Origin: Pseudomonas sp. S31
GTDB lineage: Bacteria; Pseudomonadota; Gammaproteobacteria; Pseudomonadales; Pseudomonadaceae
Direction: 5' to 3'
NCBI RefSeq assembly: GCF_016648105.1
Contig: NZ_JACVVE010000001.1
Location: forward strand, 1-64,000
DNA length: 64,000 nucleotides
Below the pieces are notes generated by a model. It saw only the letters and a program-made list of their open reading frames with translations, was not told the origin of the DNA and searched no databases. Shown here in pieces: positions 9,515 to 19,075 of the stretch. A program made the position numbers and the translations under genes. Numbering within the stretch: position 1 is the first letter of the stretch; the number at the start of each line of letters is the position of its first letter.

Positions 9515-9567
9515 GGCATCTGTCTCTCTTGTTCTTGTTGTTGAAGAAAACCTTGCCGGGGTGGTGC

Positions 9568-10329
9568 TCAGCCGAGATCACCACCACCTACCGGCAGGGT
9601 CACGCCGGTGATGTAGGACGCCTCGTCGGAGGCCAGGAACAGGATCGCGCCGACCTGCTCGTCGATGCTGCCGTAGCGATGCATCAGGCTGCTGTCGAGG
9701 GTCTGGTCGACGATCTGCTGGTACCAGACCTTTTCCTGCTCGGTCTGCTCGGCGCTGTTGCGCGGTACACGCCGGGGAGGTGCCTCGGTACCTCCAGGCG
9801 CGGTGGCGTTGACGCGAATGCCACGCCCGGCGGTTTCGAACGCCAGGCACGCGGTCAGGGCGTTGACGCCGCCCTTGGCCGCGCCGTAGGGCACGCGGTT
9901 GACGCCACGGGTGGCGATGGATGAAACGTTGACGATGGCACCGCTGCCCTGTTTGAGCATGTGCGGTAGCGCGGCGTGGCAGCACCATAGGGTCGGGAAC
10001 AGCGAGCGGCGCACCTCGGCCTCGATCTGCTCCACTTCGTAGTGCTCGAACGGCTTGGCCCAGATGGTGCCGCCGACGTTGTTGACGAGGATGTCGAGGC
10101 GGCCGAAGGCTTCGACCGCAGCCGCCATGACCTGGGCGCAATCGGCATGTTGCTCGAGGTCGGCGGTCAGGGTCAGCATGCCCTCGCCGGCCAGTTCGTG
10201 GACCAGTTCGGAGCGGTCCACCGCCACCACCTTCGCGCCTTCGGCCTTGAGCCGCCAGCACACGCCCCGGCCGATGCCTTGGGCGGCACCGGTGACCAGG
10301 GCGATCTTGCCTTGGAATCTGTTGTTCAT
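9568..10329 (-). CDS. benD: Benzoate cis-diol dehydrogenase (1,6-dihydroxycyclohexadiene-1-carboxylate dehydrogenase)
   Basis: A 253-residue short-chain dehydrogenase that oxidises and decarboxylates the benzoate diol to catechol with NAD+. The Rossmann motif TGAAQGIG is at residues 13-20, NNVGG near 83-87, and the catalytic set Ser136, Tyr148, Lys152 is intact (YGAAK). The frame runs back to 10506 through a REP pair, which is not coding. The second ATG of the pair (10329) has GGAG at a proper spacing, so I start there. Confidence 0.95.
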   Translation of the reverse strand: MNNRFQGKIALVTGAAQGIGRGVCWRLKAEGAKVVAVDRSELVHELAGEGMLTLTADLEQHADCAQVMAAAVEAFGRLDILVNNVGGTIWAKPFEHYEVEQIEAEVRRSLFPTLWCCHAALPHMLKQGSGAIVNVSSIATRGVNRVPYGAAKGGVNALTACLAFETAGRGIRVNATAPGGTEAPPRRVPRNSAEQTEQEKVWYQQIVDQTLDSSLMHRYGSIDEQVGAILFLASDEASYITGVTLPVGGGDLG

Positions 10330-10357
10330 GTCCATTTCTCCAGTCCGCTGCGTTCCC

Positions 10358-10443
10358 TGTAGGAGCGGGTTTACCCGCGAATGCGTCCGGCCAGACAAAG
10401 CGCTGTACCTGGTGGCCTCTTCGCGGGTAAACCCGTTCCTACA
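10358..10443. repeat. Inverted REP pair
   Basis: tgtaggagcgggtttacccgcgaat on one side and ttcgcgggtaaacccgttcctaca on the other, separated by about 37 bp. It fills most of the benC-benD gap and could form a stable mRNA hairpin within the ben operon. Confidence 0.85.
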
Positions 10444-10512
10444 AAGGGCGGTGTATTGCTCGAAGAAAAAAGGCTGCACACGCCCGCACAGCATGGGCAG
10501 CCCCAAGGAAAC

Positions 10513-11523
10513 TCAGGCTGCTGCGGCAAACTTCTCGTAGTAGAAATTCGCCGGGGTCAGGCCCTGTTCACGAATGTACTGGCTGACCGCCTCGACCATC
10601 GGTGGCGGGCCACACAGGTAGACGTCGACATCGCCGTCGTTGAGGTGGCCAGGGGCGATGTGCTGGGTCACGTAGCCCTTCTGCGGATACTGGCTCTCGG
10701 GGTTGGCCACGCAGGCGCTGAAGGTGAAGTTGGGGATGCGCGCAGCCAGGGCCTCGAGGCGTTCCATTTCGACCAGGTCGAAGTCGTTGGTGACCCCGTA
10801 GATCAGGTGCAGCGGATGCTCGCTGCCCTGCTCGGCGACCTTCTCGAGCATTGCCGTGAACGGCGCCAGGCCCGTACCGCCTGCCAGCAGCAGCAACGGG
10901 CGCTGGATCGGCCGCAGATAGAAGCTGCCCAGGGGGCCGGCCAGGCTCATGCTGTCGCCGGCCTTGGCCAGGGTGGTCAGGAAGCTGCTCATCAGCCCGC
11001 CCGGCACGTTGCGGATCAGAAAGCTGACCTCGCCATCCTTCTGCAGCGAGCTGAAGGAGTAGGCACGGCTCTGGTCGCTGCCCGGCACCTGCAGGTTGAC
11101 GTACTGGCCCGGCAGGAACGCCAGCTTGCCCAGGGCGTCGCCCTTGATCGATAGGGCGATGGTGCTTTCGGACAGCTGACGCACTTCGCTGATGGCCGCC
11201 TCGAAGCTGGCCTGCTCGGTCTTGCATACCTGGGACGAAGCCGGGATACGCACCACGCAGTCGCTTTCGGCGCGCATCTGGCAGGTAAGAACGTAGCCCT
11301 CGGCGATCTCGTCCTCGCTCAGGGCGTCCTCGATGAAGTTGTCACCCAGGTCGTAACGGCCGGACTCGGCTTTGCACTTGCAGGTGCCGCATGCACCGTC
11401 ACGGCAGTCCAGGGGGATGTTGATGCCTTGGCGGTAGGCGGCATCGGCCACGGTTTCGAAGCCGGTGGCCTCGATGAAGCGGGTCACCCCGTCTTCGAAA
11501 TTCAGTGCGATCTGGAAGCTCAT
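10513..11523 (-). CDS. benC: Benzoate 1,2-dioxygenase electron-transfer component (reductase)
   Basis: A 336-residue reductase that passes electrons from NADH through FAD and a plant-type [2Fe-2S] cluster to BenAB. The ferredoxin domain is N-terminal, with Cys40, Cys45 and Cys48 in CRDGACGTC and the fourth ligand near Cys81. The FAD-binding (RAYSFSS) and NAD-binding (LLLAGGTGLAPF) domains follow, and the end CGPPPMVEAV is typical. The ATG at 11523 starts the family-typical MSFQIALNFEDGVT. It lies 70 bp after benB. Confidence 0.96.
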   Translation of the reverse strand: MSFQIALNFEDGVTRFIEATGFETVADAAYRQGINIPLDCRDGACGTCKCKAESGRYDLGDNFIEDALSEDEIAEGYVLTCQMRAESDCVVRIPASSQVCKTEQASFEAAISEVRQLSESTIALSIKGDALGKLAFLPGQYVNLQVPGSDQSRAYSFSSLQKDGEVSFLIRNVPGGLMSSFLTTLAKAGDSMSLAGPLGSFYLRPIQRPLLLLAGGTGLAPFTAMLEKVAEQGSEHPLHLIYGVTNDFDLVEMERLEALAARIPNFTFSACVANPESQYPQKGYVTQHIAPGHLNDGDVDVYLCGPPPMVEAVSQYIREQGLTPANFYYEKFAAAA

Positions 11524-11593
11524 GTTGCACCTCGCGGGCGAACCTGGCCACGGCGCGCCATCTGGCACACCGGGCGGCTCGCGTTACCTCGGA

Positions 11594-12079
11594 TCAGATG
11601 TGATAGATGTCGATGACCTGACGCACGTAGTCGTTCTTCAACACCACCTTCTTGGCCTTGATCAGCGGTTGCTCGCCGCGCAGGTCCAGGGTGTAGAAGC
11701 TGCTACCGAAATAGCTGTCGGTGGTCTTGTAGCGGAAGCTCAGGGTGTGCCAGTTGAAGCGCACCTTGCAGTAGCCTTCGCCTTGCTCGACGATCTCGAT
11801 GTTGCTGATGTTGTGCGACGTGCGGGTGTCGGGCATGGTCGCGCTGGAGCGCTCGGTCTTGATCCGGAAGACCCGGTCTTCGAGGCCGCCACGGTTGCCG
11901 TACCAGATCAGCGAGATTTCGCTTTGCGGGTCTTCGGTCAGGGTGTCGTCATCGTCCCAGGACGGCATCCAGAAGCTCGCATCAGCGGCATACAGCTCCA
12001 GCCACTGGTCCCACTCGGCATCGTCCAGGTGGCGCGCTTCGCGGAAGAGGAAGTCGCGCACGGTTTCGTAGAGGCTCAT
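11594..12079 (-). CDS. benB: Benzoate 1,2-dioxygenase small (beta) subunit
   Basis: A 161-residue ring-hydroxylating dioxygenase beta subunit (SnoaL/NTF2-like fold). It has no metal site and builds the alpha3-beta3 oxygenase with BenA. Recognisable stretches are DEAEWDQ-type [16 protein letters not shown] and the C-terminal [17 protein letters not shown]. Its ATG overlaps the benA stop codon in an ATGA (12076-12079), which indicates translational coupling and equal subunit amounts. Confidence 0.96.
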   Translation of the reverse strand: MSLYETVRDFLFREARHLDDAEWDQWLELYAADASFWMPSWDDDDTLTEDPQSEISLIWYGNRGGLEDRVFRIKTERSSATMPDTRTSHNISNIEIVEQGEGYCKVRFNWHTLSFRYKTTDSYFGSSFYTLDLRGEQPLIKAKKVVLKNDYVRQVIDIYHI

Positions 12080-13440
12080 TGCACGGCCTCCACGGGAATC
12101 AGCTGCTGTTGCTGGTCCTGCTTCAGCGCCTCGATCATGGTGTCCTGCCAGTACTTGTGCTGCAGCACGAACAGGCCTTCATCCTCGGTGCGTACGCCTG
12201 ACAGCAGCGGCTGCAGTTCGATCTCCTTGGCCGCCTCGTCGGCGCCTTCGACCCAGTGGGCCGCGCCGCGCGACATGTCATTCCAGCCAGTGCCGCCGCC
12301 GTAGCCGGTCTGGCAGGAACGGAATTCCTCCAGATCGTCCGGGGTCGCCATGCCGCTGACGTTGAAGAAGTCCTCGTACTGGCGAATGCGCTGGGCGCGG
12401 GCATCGCTGCTCTCGCCCTTGGGCGCGATGCAGTAGATGGTGATTTCGGTCTTGTTCACCGAGATCGGCCGAGCGATGCGAATCTGCGAGCTGAACTGGT
12501 CCATCAGGTACACGTTCGGGTACAGGCACAGGTTGCGCGAATTCTCGATCATCCAGTCGGCGCGCGCCTGGCCGAAGTCGGCGGCCAGTTGCTCGCGACG
12601 CTCGTAGGCAGGACGGTCCTCTGGGTTGGCCCAGCGCGTCCAGAGCAGCAGATGGCCGTGATCGAAGGAATAGAAGCCACCGCCCTGCTTGGCCCAGGCG
12701 CCCGCGCTCATGGTCTTGATCTCTTCACCCGCTTCGCGCTGCTTGCGCTGGTTCTGGGTGGCGGCGTAGTTCCAGTGCACGGAGCTGACGTGGTAGCCGT
12801 CGGCACCGTTTTCGGCGGTGAGCTTCCAGTTGCCTTCGTAAATGTAGGAACTGGAGCCGCGCAGCACCTCAAGGCCTTCCGGCGACTGGTCGACGATCAT
12901 GTCGATGATCTTCGCCGATTCGCCCAGGTGCTCGACCAGCGGCTTGACGTCGGCTTTCAGGCTGCCGAACAGGAACCCGCGATACGACTCGAAGCGGGCG
13001 ACCTTGGTCAGGTCGTGGGAGCCGTCGCAGTTGAAGCTGTCGGGATAGCCGGCATTGCTCGGGTCCTTGACCTTGAGCAGTTTGCCGCTGTTGTTGAAGG
13101 TCCAGCCGTGGAACGGGCAGGTATAGCTGGACCGGTTGCCGCGCTTGTGCCGGCAGAGCATGGCGCCGCGGTGGCTGCAGGCATTGAGGAAGGCGTTGAG
13201 CTCCCCGTCCTTGTTGCGCGCGATGAAGATCGGTTGGCGCCCCATGGTCAGGGTGATGAAGTCGTTTTTCTCGGGGATCTGGCTTTCGTGGGCCAGGTAG
13301 ATCCAGTTGCCCTCGAAGATGTGTTTCATCTCCAGGTCGAACAGGCGCGGGTCAGTGAACATTTCACGCTTGCAACGGTAGACGCCCTTCTCGCGGTCGT
13401 CCTCGAGCATGGCATTGAGGTAGTCGAATCCCAGGGACAT
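12076..13440 (-). CDS. benA: Benzoate 1,2-dioxygenase large (alpha) subunit
   Basis: A 454-residue terminal oxygenase subunit. The Rieske [2Fe-2S] ligands are Cys88-x-His90 and Cys108-x2-His111 (CSHRGAM, CPFHGW). The mononuclear iron site has His217 and His222, with the bridging Asp214, in [12 protein letters not shown]. It dihydroxylates benzoate to the cis-diol. The ATG at 13440 has a strong GGAGG 9 bases upstream; an in-frame ATG at 13455 lacks one. It is the first gene of the ben operon and lies directly behind the BenR-type operator. Confidence 0.97.
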   Translation of the reverse strand: MSLGFDYLNAMLEDDREKGVYRCKREMFTDPRLFDLEMKHIFEGNWIYLAHESQIPEKNDFITLTMGRQPIFIARNKDGELNAFLNACSHRGAMLCRHKRGNRSSYTCPFHGWTFNNSGKLLKVKDPSNAGYPDSFNCDGSHDLTKVARFESYRGFLFGSLKADVKPLVEHLGESAKIIDMIVDQSPEGLEVLRGSSSYIYEGNWKLTAENGADGYHVSSVHWNYAATQNQRKQREAGEEIKTMSAGAWAKQGGGFYSFDHGHLLLWTRWANPEDRPAYERREQLAADFGQARADWMIENSRNLCLYPNVYLMDQFSSQIRIARPISVNKTEITIYCIAPKGESSDARAQRIRQYEDFFNVSGMATPDDLEEFRSCQTGYGGGTGWNDMSRGAAHWVEGADEAAKEIELQPLLSGVRTEDEGLFVLQHKYWQDTMIEALKQDQQQQLIPVEAVQ

Positions 13441-13476
13441 GGCCAGGGCCTCCATTGTTATTGTTCAGGCCATGTC

Positions 13477-13482
13477 AGGTTA
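13477..13482 (-). promoter_or_regulatory. Candidate -10 element of the benA promoter
   Basis: Reading toward benA, TAACCT occurs 21 bases after the proximal half-site, the same distance at which the TOL Pm promoter carries its TAGGCT -10 element (Pm recalled from the literature). No good -35 is visible, as expected for an activator-dependent promoter. Transcription would begin near 13470. Confidence 0.5.
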
Positions 13483-13503
13483 GGGATTATCGACCAGGGG
13501 CAA

Positions 13504-13539
13504 TATCCGCTGCGTGCACAGTGCTATCCATTTTGTGCA
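13504..13539 (-). promoter_or_regulatory. Tandem BenR/XylS binding half-sites
   Basis: Reading toward benA there are two direct copies of the XylS/BenR consensus TGCA-N6-GGNTA: TGCACAAAATGGATA (13525-13539) and TGCACGCAGCGGATA (13504-13518), 6 bp apart. Both match every fixed position. The distal copy nearly touches the end of benR. This is the arrangement of the TOL Pm promoter and supports BenR-benzoate activation of benA. Confidence 0.88.
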
Positions 13540-13543
13540 AGCT

Positions 13544-14500
13544 TCAGCGCCGGTGCTTGAACGTCTCCGAAGGCAGCTCGCCAAAGCGCTGGCGATAGGT
13601 TTCGGAAAACCGGCCCAGGTGCAGGAAGCCATAGTCCATGGCCAGCTCGGTGACGCTGCGTACCGCGCAGCTGGCATCGCTGAGGCAGGCATGCACGCGT
13701 TCGAGCTTGCGCTGGCGCACGTATTGCTTGGGGGTGGTGCTCAAATGGCGGTCGAACAAGGCGTACAACGAACGCAGGCTCATGTTCGATTGCTCGGCCA
13801 GCACCTCGGCAGTCAGCTCCAGCTTGAGGTTGCGGTCGATGTAGTCGAGGATCCGCTCCAGGCTGGCACCGGGCGTGCCCAGGCCTTCGCGGCTGATGTT
13901 GGTGTTCATCAGCGTCAGCAGCTTGCTGGCGACGATCTGGCTGTAGTGGCCCTGCACGCGCGGTAATGGCTCGGCCACTTCGGCTTCCTGGCAGACCATG
14001 GCCAGCAGGTTGGAGAACCCGTCCAGCTCTTCCAGGCGGTAGTGGTTGCGCAGAAAGCGCACGCCACCGGCCGGGCGCTGCCAGCGCTGTTCTTCGCAGA
14101 TAGTGTCGAGCAGGTGCGTCGGCACCTTGAGGATGAACTTCTCGCAGTCTTCGGAATAGGTCAGGTCGACCGGATCGTCCGGGTTGATCAGCAGCAACTC
14201 GCCCGGCACCAGGTGATGCTCACGCTGGTGACCGCGCCACAGGCAGCTGCCATTGAGCAGGATCTGCAGGTGGTAGATGGTCTCGAGCGCGGGCGAGGTC
14301 ACCCGCACGCTGCCGCCGTAGCTGATACGGCACAGGTCGAGTTCGGCGAATTTGCGGTGGCTCAGGCTGGACTGCGGGCGGGTACTGCGCGACAACCCGA
14401 TGCAATGCTGGCCCAGGTGCCGGTTCACATAGTCGGAAACGGCATAGGGGTCGGCGTGATGGAACACGCTACTGCGCTCGCTCAGCAGGCGGCTTTCCAT
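13544..14500 (-). CDS. benR: AraC/XylS-type activator of the ben operon
   Basis: A 318-residue regulator. The N-terminal part (about 1-200) is the AraC-binding-like effector domain, followed by two helix-turn-helix motifs (LTAEVLAEQSNMSLRSLYALF and VTELAMDYGFLHLGRFSETYR). The end GELPSETFKHR is typical of the BenR/XylS branch. It should bind benzoate and activate benA from the tandem sites just downstream. I start at the ATG at 14500 (MESRLLSERSSVFHH), although no strong Shine-Dalgarno is visible; the open frame extends to 14599. Confidence 0.95.
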   Translation of the reverse strand: MESRLLSERSSVFHHADPYAVSDYVNRHLGQHCIGLSRSTRPQSSLSHRKFAELDLCRISYGGSVRVTSPALETIYHLQILLNGSCLWRGHQREHHLVPGELLLINPDDPVDLTYSEDCEKFILKVPTHLLDTICEEQRWQRPAGGVRFLRNHYRLEELDGFSNLLAMVCQEAEVAEPLPRVQGHYSQIVASKLLTLMNTNISREGLGTPGASLERILDYIDRNLKLELTAEVLAEQSNMSLRSLYALFDRHLSTTPKQYVRQRKLERVHACLSDASCAVRSVTELAMDYGFLHLGRFSETYRQRFGELPSETFKHRR

Positions 14501-14663
14501 AAGGCAGGCACTCGGCTTTTGTAATTTTGTTTTATGTAATTTTTTTAGTCTACGCGAGTACACAGTATGTAAAAGCGAAACGAGGAGCAATGCGACCAAG
14601 GGATTCGCGGGGCGAATAGCGGACGACGCCCCGCCAGCAATGTCCGATTATCGAACAAATGGT

Positions 14664-15716
14664 TCATTCCACCAGCGCCGCCCTACCCGCCCACCCCTGG
14701 CTGCGCGCCCGATACTGGCGCGGGGCGATGGCGAACAGCTCGCGAAAGCGCCGGTAGAAATGCGGAAAACTGACGAAACCACTGGCCACTGCCACCTCGG
14801 TCAGGGATTTGCTGGTGTGCTGCAGCAACTGCCTGGCATGGGTCAGGCGCAGCTCCAGATAGTAGCGTGGCGGCGTTGCCTGCACGTGCCGGCGGAACAA
14901 GCGCTCCAGGTGTCGCCGGGACAGCCCCGCATGTTCGGCGATCTCGTCGATGCCGATCGGGTCCTCGATGTTGGCGTGCATCAACTCCAGGGCCAGGCGC
15001 ACCCCGCGCGGCACGCTCGGGTCCAGCTGCGGCGCCGCCGCCAGCATGTCACTGGGCACGCGGGCGCGATCGCAGGCCAGCATCTGCTCCACCGCACGAC
15101 GCAGGCCGGCGCCGCCCTGCTGCTCGAGCCAGGCCAGCATCAGGTCGAGCGCGCTGCTGGCGCCGGCACAGCTCATGCGCCTTGGGTCCAGCACGTGGGC
15201 CTGGCGGCTCAGGCGTACTTTCGGGAACAACTCGCCGAGCATCGCCCGGCCATCGGGGTGGAAGGCGCACTCATGGCCGTCGAGCAAGCCGGCCTCGGCG
15301 AGGAAGTACGGGCCGTTCCATAGGCCACCGAGCAGACATCCGGTGTGGTCGGCCTGGCGCAGCTTGTTGCGCAGTGCCGGCGCGGGTTCCAGGCGCACAC
15401 GGAAACCGCCGCACACCAACAGGCAGTCAAGGCCCTGCACCTCCAGGTCGGCCAAGGCGGTATCGACCGGCAAGGCGATGCCCAGATCGCTCACCACCTG
15501 GGCACCCTCGCCCACCACCTGGATGTGGAACAGCGGCGTGGCGCTCATCAGGTTGGCGGTGACCAACGAATCCATGGCGGCGGTGAACGCCATCATCGAG
15601 AAGTGCTCGCGCAGGACGAAGGCCACCCTGCGGCACGTCAACGGCAGCACGGCGCGGCCAGCGGGGTCGAGGTGGGCCAGGTTGGTGTTCTTGAGGATGC
15701 TTTCGAAGTGGCTCAT
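14664..15716 (-). CDS. GlxA-family AraC regulator with DJ-1/PfpI-like domain
   Basis: A 350-residue regulator. Residues about 30-200 form a class I glutamine-amidotransferase/DJ-1-like domain, and the C-terminal 110 residues hold a double AraC helix-turn-helix (IGIDEIAEHAGLSRRHLERLF, LTEVAVASGFVSFPHFYRRF). This architecture is shared by GbdR and CdhR, which sense glycine betaine, dimethylglycine or carnitine. It follows the quaternary-amine ABC transporter genes on the same strand after a REP pair, so I infer a ligand of that class. It is not one of the ben genes. Confidence 0.88.
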   Translation of the reverse strand: MSHFESILKNTNLAHLDPAGRAVLPLTCRRVAFVLREHFSMMAFTAAMDSLVTANLMSATPLFHIQVVGEGAQVVSDLGIALPVDTALADLEVQGLDCLLVCGGFRVRLEPAPALRNKLRQADHTGCLLGGLWNGPYFLAEAGLLDGHECAFHPDGRAMLGELFPKVRLSRQAHVLDPRRMSCAGASSALDLMLAWLEQQGGAGLRRAVEQMLACDRARVPSDMLAAAPQLDPSVPRGVRLALELMHANIEDPIGIDEIAEHAGLSRRHLERLFRRHVQATPPRYYLELRLTHARQLLQHTSKSLTEVAVASGFVSFPHFYRRFRELFAIAPRQYRARSQGWAGRAALVE

Positions 15717-15736
15717 GGGTTGGCTCTACTGCGGTG

Positions 15737-15816
15737 CTGCCCCATTCGCGGGTAAACCCGCTCCTACAGGATCGTGACACCTGTAGGAGCGGGTTTACCC
15801 GCGAATGGGGCGGCGC
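15737..15816. repeat. Inverted REP pair
   Basis: ccattcgcgggtaaacccgc...ctcctacagg and its mirror cctgtaggag...gcgggtttacccgcgaatgg are almost perfect complements separated by about 10 bp. The element lies between the ABC-transporter binding-protein gene and the GlxA-type regulator and may separate their expression. Confidence 0.88.
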
Positions 15817-15829
15817 TGATGGAACTGGA

Positions 15830-16858
15830 TTACTTGCTGGCCTGGGTCGCCGCCGCACGCGATGCCTGCAGCCACTCGTCGAACTGCTGACGGTGCGCGG
15901 CCACCCATTCCTTGGCATGGCGGGTGATGTCGGCGGGCTTCTTCTCGCCGTTTTGCATCTTGAGGTTCTGGTTGCTCTCGTCATCGGTGCTGATCTGCAC
16001 CAGCGACAGGAACTTCAGTGCTGCCGGGTTCTCCTCGGCGAAGTCCTTGTTCAACACGGCCACCACCTTGTCGATGGCAAAGCCCAGGTTCTTGCCGTGG
16101 TAGGTGGTATCGACGTCGTTATTGCCGTCAGGCAGGTCGGTTTTCGGGACTTCCAGCCAGACCACATCCCTGCCCTCGACCAGCACGCTGGCGATCCACT
16201 GTGGCACCCAGGTGAAATACAGGATCGGCTTGCCTTCCTTGTAGCGGGTGATGGTGTCGGCCATCAGGGCGAAGTACGAGCCCTGGTTGACGGTGACGCT
16301 CTTGTCCAGGTCGTAGGCCTTCATGTGGTGGGAAATCACCAGCTCGCAGCCCCAGCCCGGGTTGCAGCCGGTCATGTCGGCCTTGCCGTCGCCGTCGGTG
16401 TCGAAGAGCTTGGCGATCTCGGGTTTCTTCAGGTCGGTGATGTACTTGATGTTGTATTGGTCGGCGGTTTTCTTGTCGATCAGGTAGCCCTGGGCGACGC
16501 CTGGGAGGATGTTGCCGGTCTTGACCATCACATCGTCACCACCGGCCTGCTGGTAGAACTTGTCGTGAAGCTTCTCCCACAGATGTACGGTGAAGTCGGC
16601 ATCGCCATTGGCCAGGGCCACCATCATCACCCCGTACTCGGTTTCCTTCGGCTCCTGGACGTTGTAGCCCAGCTCGCGCAGGCCTTCCATCGCCACCTCT
16701 CCGCGGAAGCGCTCCTCGGCGATGGAGGGGAAGATCGGCGTCACCTTGACCCCGTCTCCCGGTTTGTCCGCCGAGGCCTGGGCGAACAGTGAAACGGCGA
16801 CCAAAGCCAGGGCGCTGGCGGATTTCAGGATGCTGCGGGTGAACAGGGATTCGTGCAT
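15830..16858 (-). CDS. Glycine betaine/proline-type ABC transporter substrate-binding protein
   Basis: A 342-residue periplasmic binding protein of the ProX/OpuAC type. A signal peptide (ILKSASALALVAVSLFAQASA) precedes DKPGDGVKVTPIFPSI. Aromatic residues suited to a quaternary-amine cage are present, for example in HLWEKLHDKFYQQ and YFTWVPQWI. I start at the ATG at 16858; the frame runs further back. It is the third gene of the proV-proW-proX-like set. The substrate may be glycine betaine, choline, carnitine or proline betaine. Confidence 0.9.
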   Translation of the reverse strand: MHESLFTRSILKSASALALVAVSLFAQASADKPGDGVKVTPIFPSIAEERFRGEVAMEGLRELGYNVQEPKETEYGVMMVALANGDADFTVHLWEKLHDKFYQQAGGDDVMVKTGNILPGVAQGYLIDKKTADQYNIKYITDLKKPEIAKLFDTDGDGKADMTGCNPGWGCELVISHHMKAYDLDKSVTVNQGSYFALMADTITRYKEGKPILYFTWVPQWIASVLVEGRDVVWLEVPKTDLPDGNNDVDTTYHGKNLGFAIDKVVAVLNKDFAEENPAALKFLSLVQISTDDESNQNLKMQNGEKKPADITRHAKEWVAAHRQQFDEWLQASRAAATQASK

Positions 16859-16922
16859 CGTCGCGTACCTTCTTCTGATTTTTATCTTCAAATACGGCAG
16901 ATCGAACGTGTTGCAGGGGTGT

Positions 16923-17876
16923 TCAGGCAGTCTTGCGCCGCCCTTGTGGTTGACCCGCGCCACACAGGCGCAGCACCAGGCCTACGGGGCCGGTGTGGTA
17001 CCAGCGCAGGCTCGGGTCGGCGCTGCTGCGCGCGCCCATGGCCTGGGTCAGGCGGTCGAGGAAGATCGCCAGCAGCACCAGGCCGACGCCGCCGACCGTG
17101 GCCAGGCCCATGTCCAGCCGGCCGATGCCGCGCAGCACCATCTGGCCCAGGCCACCGACGGAAATCATCGAGGCGATCACCACCATCGACAGCGACAGCA
17201 TCAGGGTCTGGTTGAGGCCGGCCATGATCGTCGAGGTGGCCAGCGGCAGTTGCACCCGGGTCAGCATCTGCCGTGGCGTGCAGCCGAAGGCGCGGGCCGC
17301 CTCGATCTTGTCTTCCGGCACCTGGCGAATGCCCAGGTTGGTCAGGCGCACCAGTGGCGGCAAGGCGAACACGATGGTCACCAGCACCCCCGGCACGTTG
17401 CCGATGCCGAACAGCATCACCACCGGCACCAGGTAGACGAACGCCGGCAGGGTCTGCATGGCGTCGAGCAGCGGCCGGATGATGCTTTCCAGGCGGTTGC
17501 TGCGGGCGCAGACGATACCCAGCGGGATGCCGATGACCGCGCAGAAGAACACCGAGGTCAGCACCAGGGCCAGGGTGGTCATCGATTCGGACCAGACGCC
17601 GATCAGCCCGAGCAGGGTCAGGGTGACGAAACAGAGAATGGCCATGCGCTTGCCGGCCAGCTGCCAGCCGAGCAACGACGAGAGCAGGATGCCGATGGTC
17701 GGCGGGATGCTCTGCAGGGTGAATTCGATGCCATTGAGCACCTGGTCGATCGGCCAGCGAATGGCGCGGAACACCTCGCGGAAGTTGTGCACGAGGAAAT
17801 TGAGGGTTGCGGTGACCCAGTCGCCGAGCGGGATGGTGGCCGCCTGGAAGGGGTCGAGAAGGCTGAAATCGGACAT
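16923..17876 (-). CDS. Glycine betaine/proline-type ABC transporter permease
   Basis: A 317-residue inner-membrane permease with several membrane helices and the binding-protein-dependent transport EAA loop ([22 protein letters not shown]) that docks on the ATPase. The N-terminal soluble extension ([16 protein letters not shown]) is typical of ProW-like proteins. It lies between the ATPase and binding-protein genes on the same strand with short gaps. Confidence 0.93.
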   Translation of the reverse strand: MSDFSLLDPFQAATIPLGDWVTATLNFLVHNFREVFRAIRWPIDQVLNGIEFTLQSIPPTIGILLSSLLGWQLAGKRMAILCFVTLTLLGLIGVWSESMTTLALVLTSVFFCAVIGIPLGIVCARSNRLESIIRPLLDAMQTLPAFVYLVPVVMLFGIGNVPGVLVTIVFALPPLVRLTNLGIRQVPEDKIEAARAFGCTPRQMLTRVQLPLATSTIMAGLNQTLMLSLSMVVIASMISVGGLGQMVLRGIGRLDMGLATVGGVGLVLLAIFLDRLTQAMGARSSADPSLRWYHTGPVGLVLRLCGAGQPQGRRKTA

Positions 17877-17914
17877 GAGGGCGTACCTCTTTTCTTATAG
17901 GCCAGCGGGCACGG

Positions 17915-19075
17915 TTAGTTGCGGCTCAGGGTCTGCAGCAGCTCGTTTTTCGACAAGGTGCCTCTGAAGGCTCCCTCGCGGTCGAGCACCGGCACCGGGT
18001 ACGGCAGGTCGGCCGCGATGCCGAGCACCTCGTGCAACGGCGTGTCGGTATAGACGGGGCGCTGCTCGTGCAGGCTGTAGCGATCGCTGGCGGTGGCGCC
18101 GTTGGCGTCAGTGTCGACCACCCCGAGCAACTGCCCGCGGTCGTCGACCAGGTAGCCGAACGGCACGCCAGCCTTGAAGCTCGGCGCCTTGCCGTTGACC
18201 TTGCACACCACCGCCGGGTCGAACTTGGCCACATCGCCGGCCTTGAGCACCCGCGAGCTGTCGAAGGCCTTGAAGAAGGTGCGCACGTAGTCGTTGGCCG
18301 GCTCGTTGATCAGTTGTTGCGGCGTGCCGATCTGCACCACGCGCCCGCCCTCCATGATCGCGATGCGATGGCCGATGCGGATGGCTTCCTCGATATCGTG
18401 GGAAATGAAGATGATGGTGCGCTGCTGCTCGGCCTGCAGGCGGATCAGCTCGCCCTGCATCTCGCTGCGGATCAGCGGGTCGAGGGCCGAGAAGGCTTCG
18501 TCCATGAGCAGGATCGCCGGGTCGTTGGCCAGGGCGCGGGCCAGGCCGACGCGTTGCTGCATGCCACCGGACAGCTGGTGCGGGTAGCTGTGCTCGTGGC
18601 CGGCCAGGCCGACCTGGCTCAAGGCTTCGCGGGCACGGCTGTGGCGCTCGGATTCCGGCACGCCGGCGATTTCCAGGCCGAAGGCGGTGTTTTCCAGCAC
18701 GCTCATGTGCGGCATCAGGGCGAAGGACTGGAACACCATGCCCATTTCCTTGCGCCTGACATCGAGCAGGGCCTTGTCGGACAGGCCGGTGATTTCACGG
18801 CCGTTGAGGTGGATGCTGCCGGAGGTGGGTTCGATCAGACGGTTGAACAGCCGCACCATGGTCGACTTGCCGGAACCGGACAGGCCCATGATGACGAAGA
18901 TCTCGCCACGCTTGACGGAAAAGCTTGCATCGAACACGCCGACGACGTGGCCGGTCTTGCTGAAGATCTCGTTCTTGTCGGCCCCGTTACGGAGCATCTC
19001 CATGGCCATATTCGGGTTGGGCCCGAATACCTTGAAGATGTTATTGACCGAAAGAATCTCATCGGCATCGCTCAT
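17915..19075 (-). CDS. Quaternary-amine ABC transporter ATP-binding protein (ProV/OpuAA type)
   Basis: A 386-residue ATPase. Walker A GLSGSGKS is at residues 64-71, the signature LSGGMQQR and Walker B ILLMDEAFSALD follow, and a C-terminal region of about 110 residues corresponds to the paired CBS domains that sense ionic strength in ProV relatives. The ATG at 19075 has GAGGG upstream; the frame runs on to 19105. It is the first gene of the transporter operon. Confidence 0.94.
   Translation of the reverse strand: MSDADEILSVNNIFKVFGPNPNMAMEMLRNGADKNEIFSKTGHVVGVFDASFSVKRGEIFVIMGLSGSGKSTMVRLFNRLIEPTSGSIHLNGREITGLSDKALLDVRRKEMGMVFQSFALMPHMSVLENTAFGLEIAGVPESERHSRAREALSQVGLAGHEHSYPHQLSGGMQQRVGLARALANDPAILLMDEAFSALDPLIRSEMQGELIRLQAEQQRTIIFISHDIEEAIRIGHRIAIMEGGRVVQIGTPQQLINEPANDYVRTFFKAFDSSRVLKAGDVAKFDPAVVCKVNGKAPSFKAGVPFGYLVDDRGQLLGVVDTDANGATASDRYSLHEQRPVYTDTPLHEVLGIAADLPYPVPVLDREGAFRGTLSKNELLQTLSRN

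Noticed and set aside
7358..9544. Plus-strand open frame of 728 codons opposite catA and benK
   Set aside because: Same cause; Gln/His/Ala-rich sequence without motifs, no ribosome site, and antisense to well-recognised genes.
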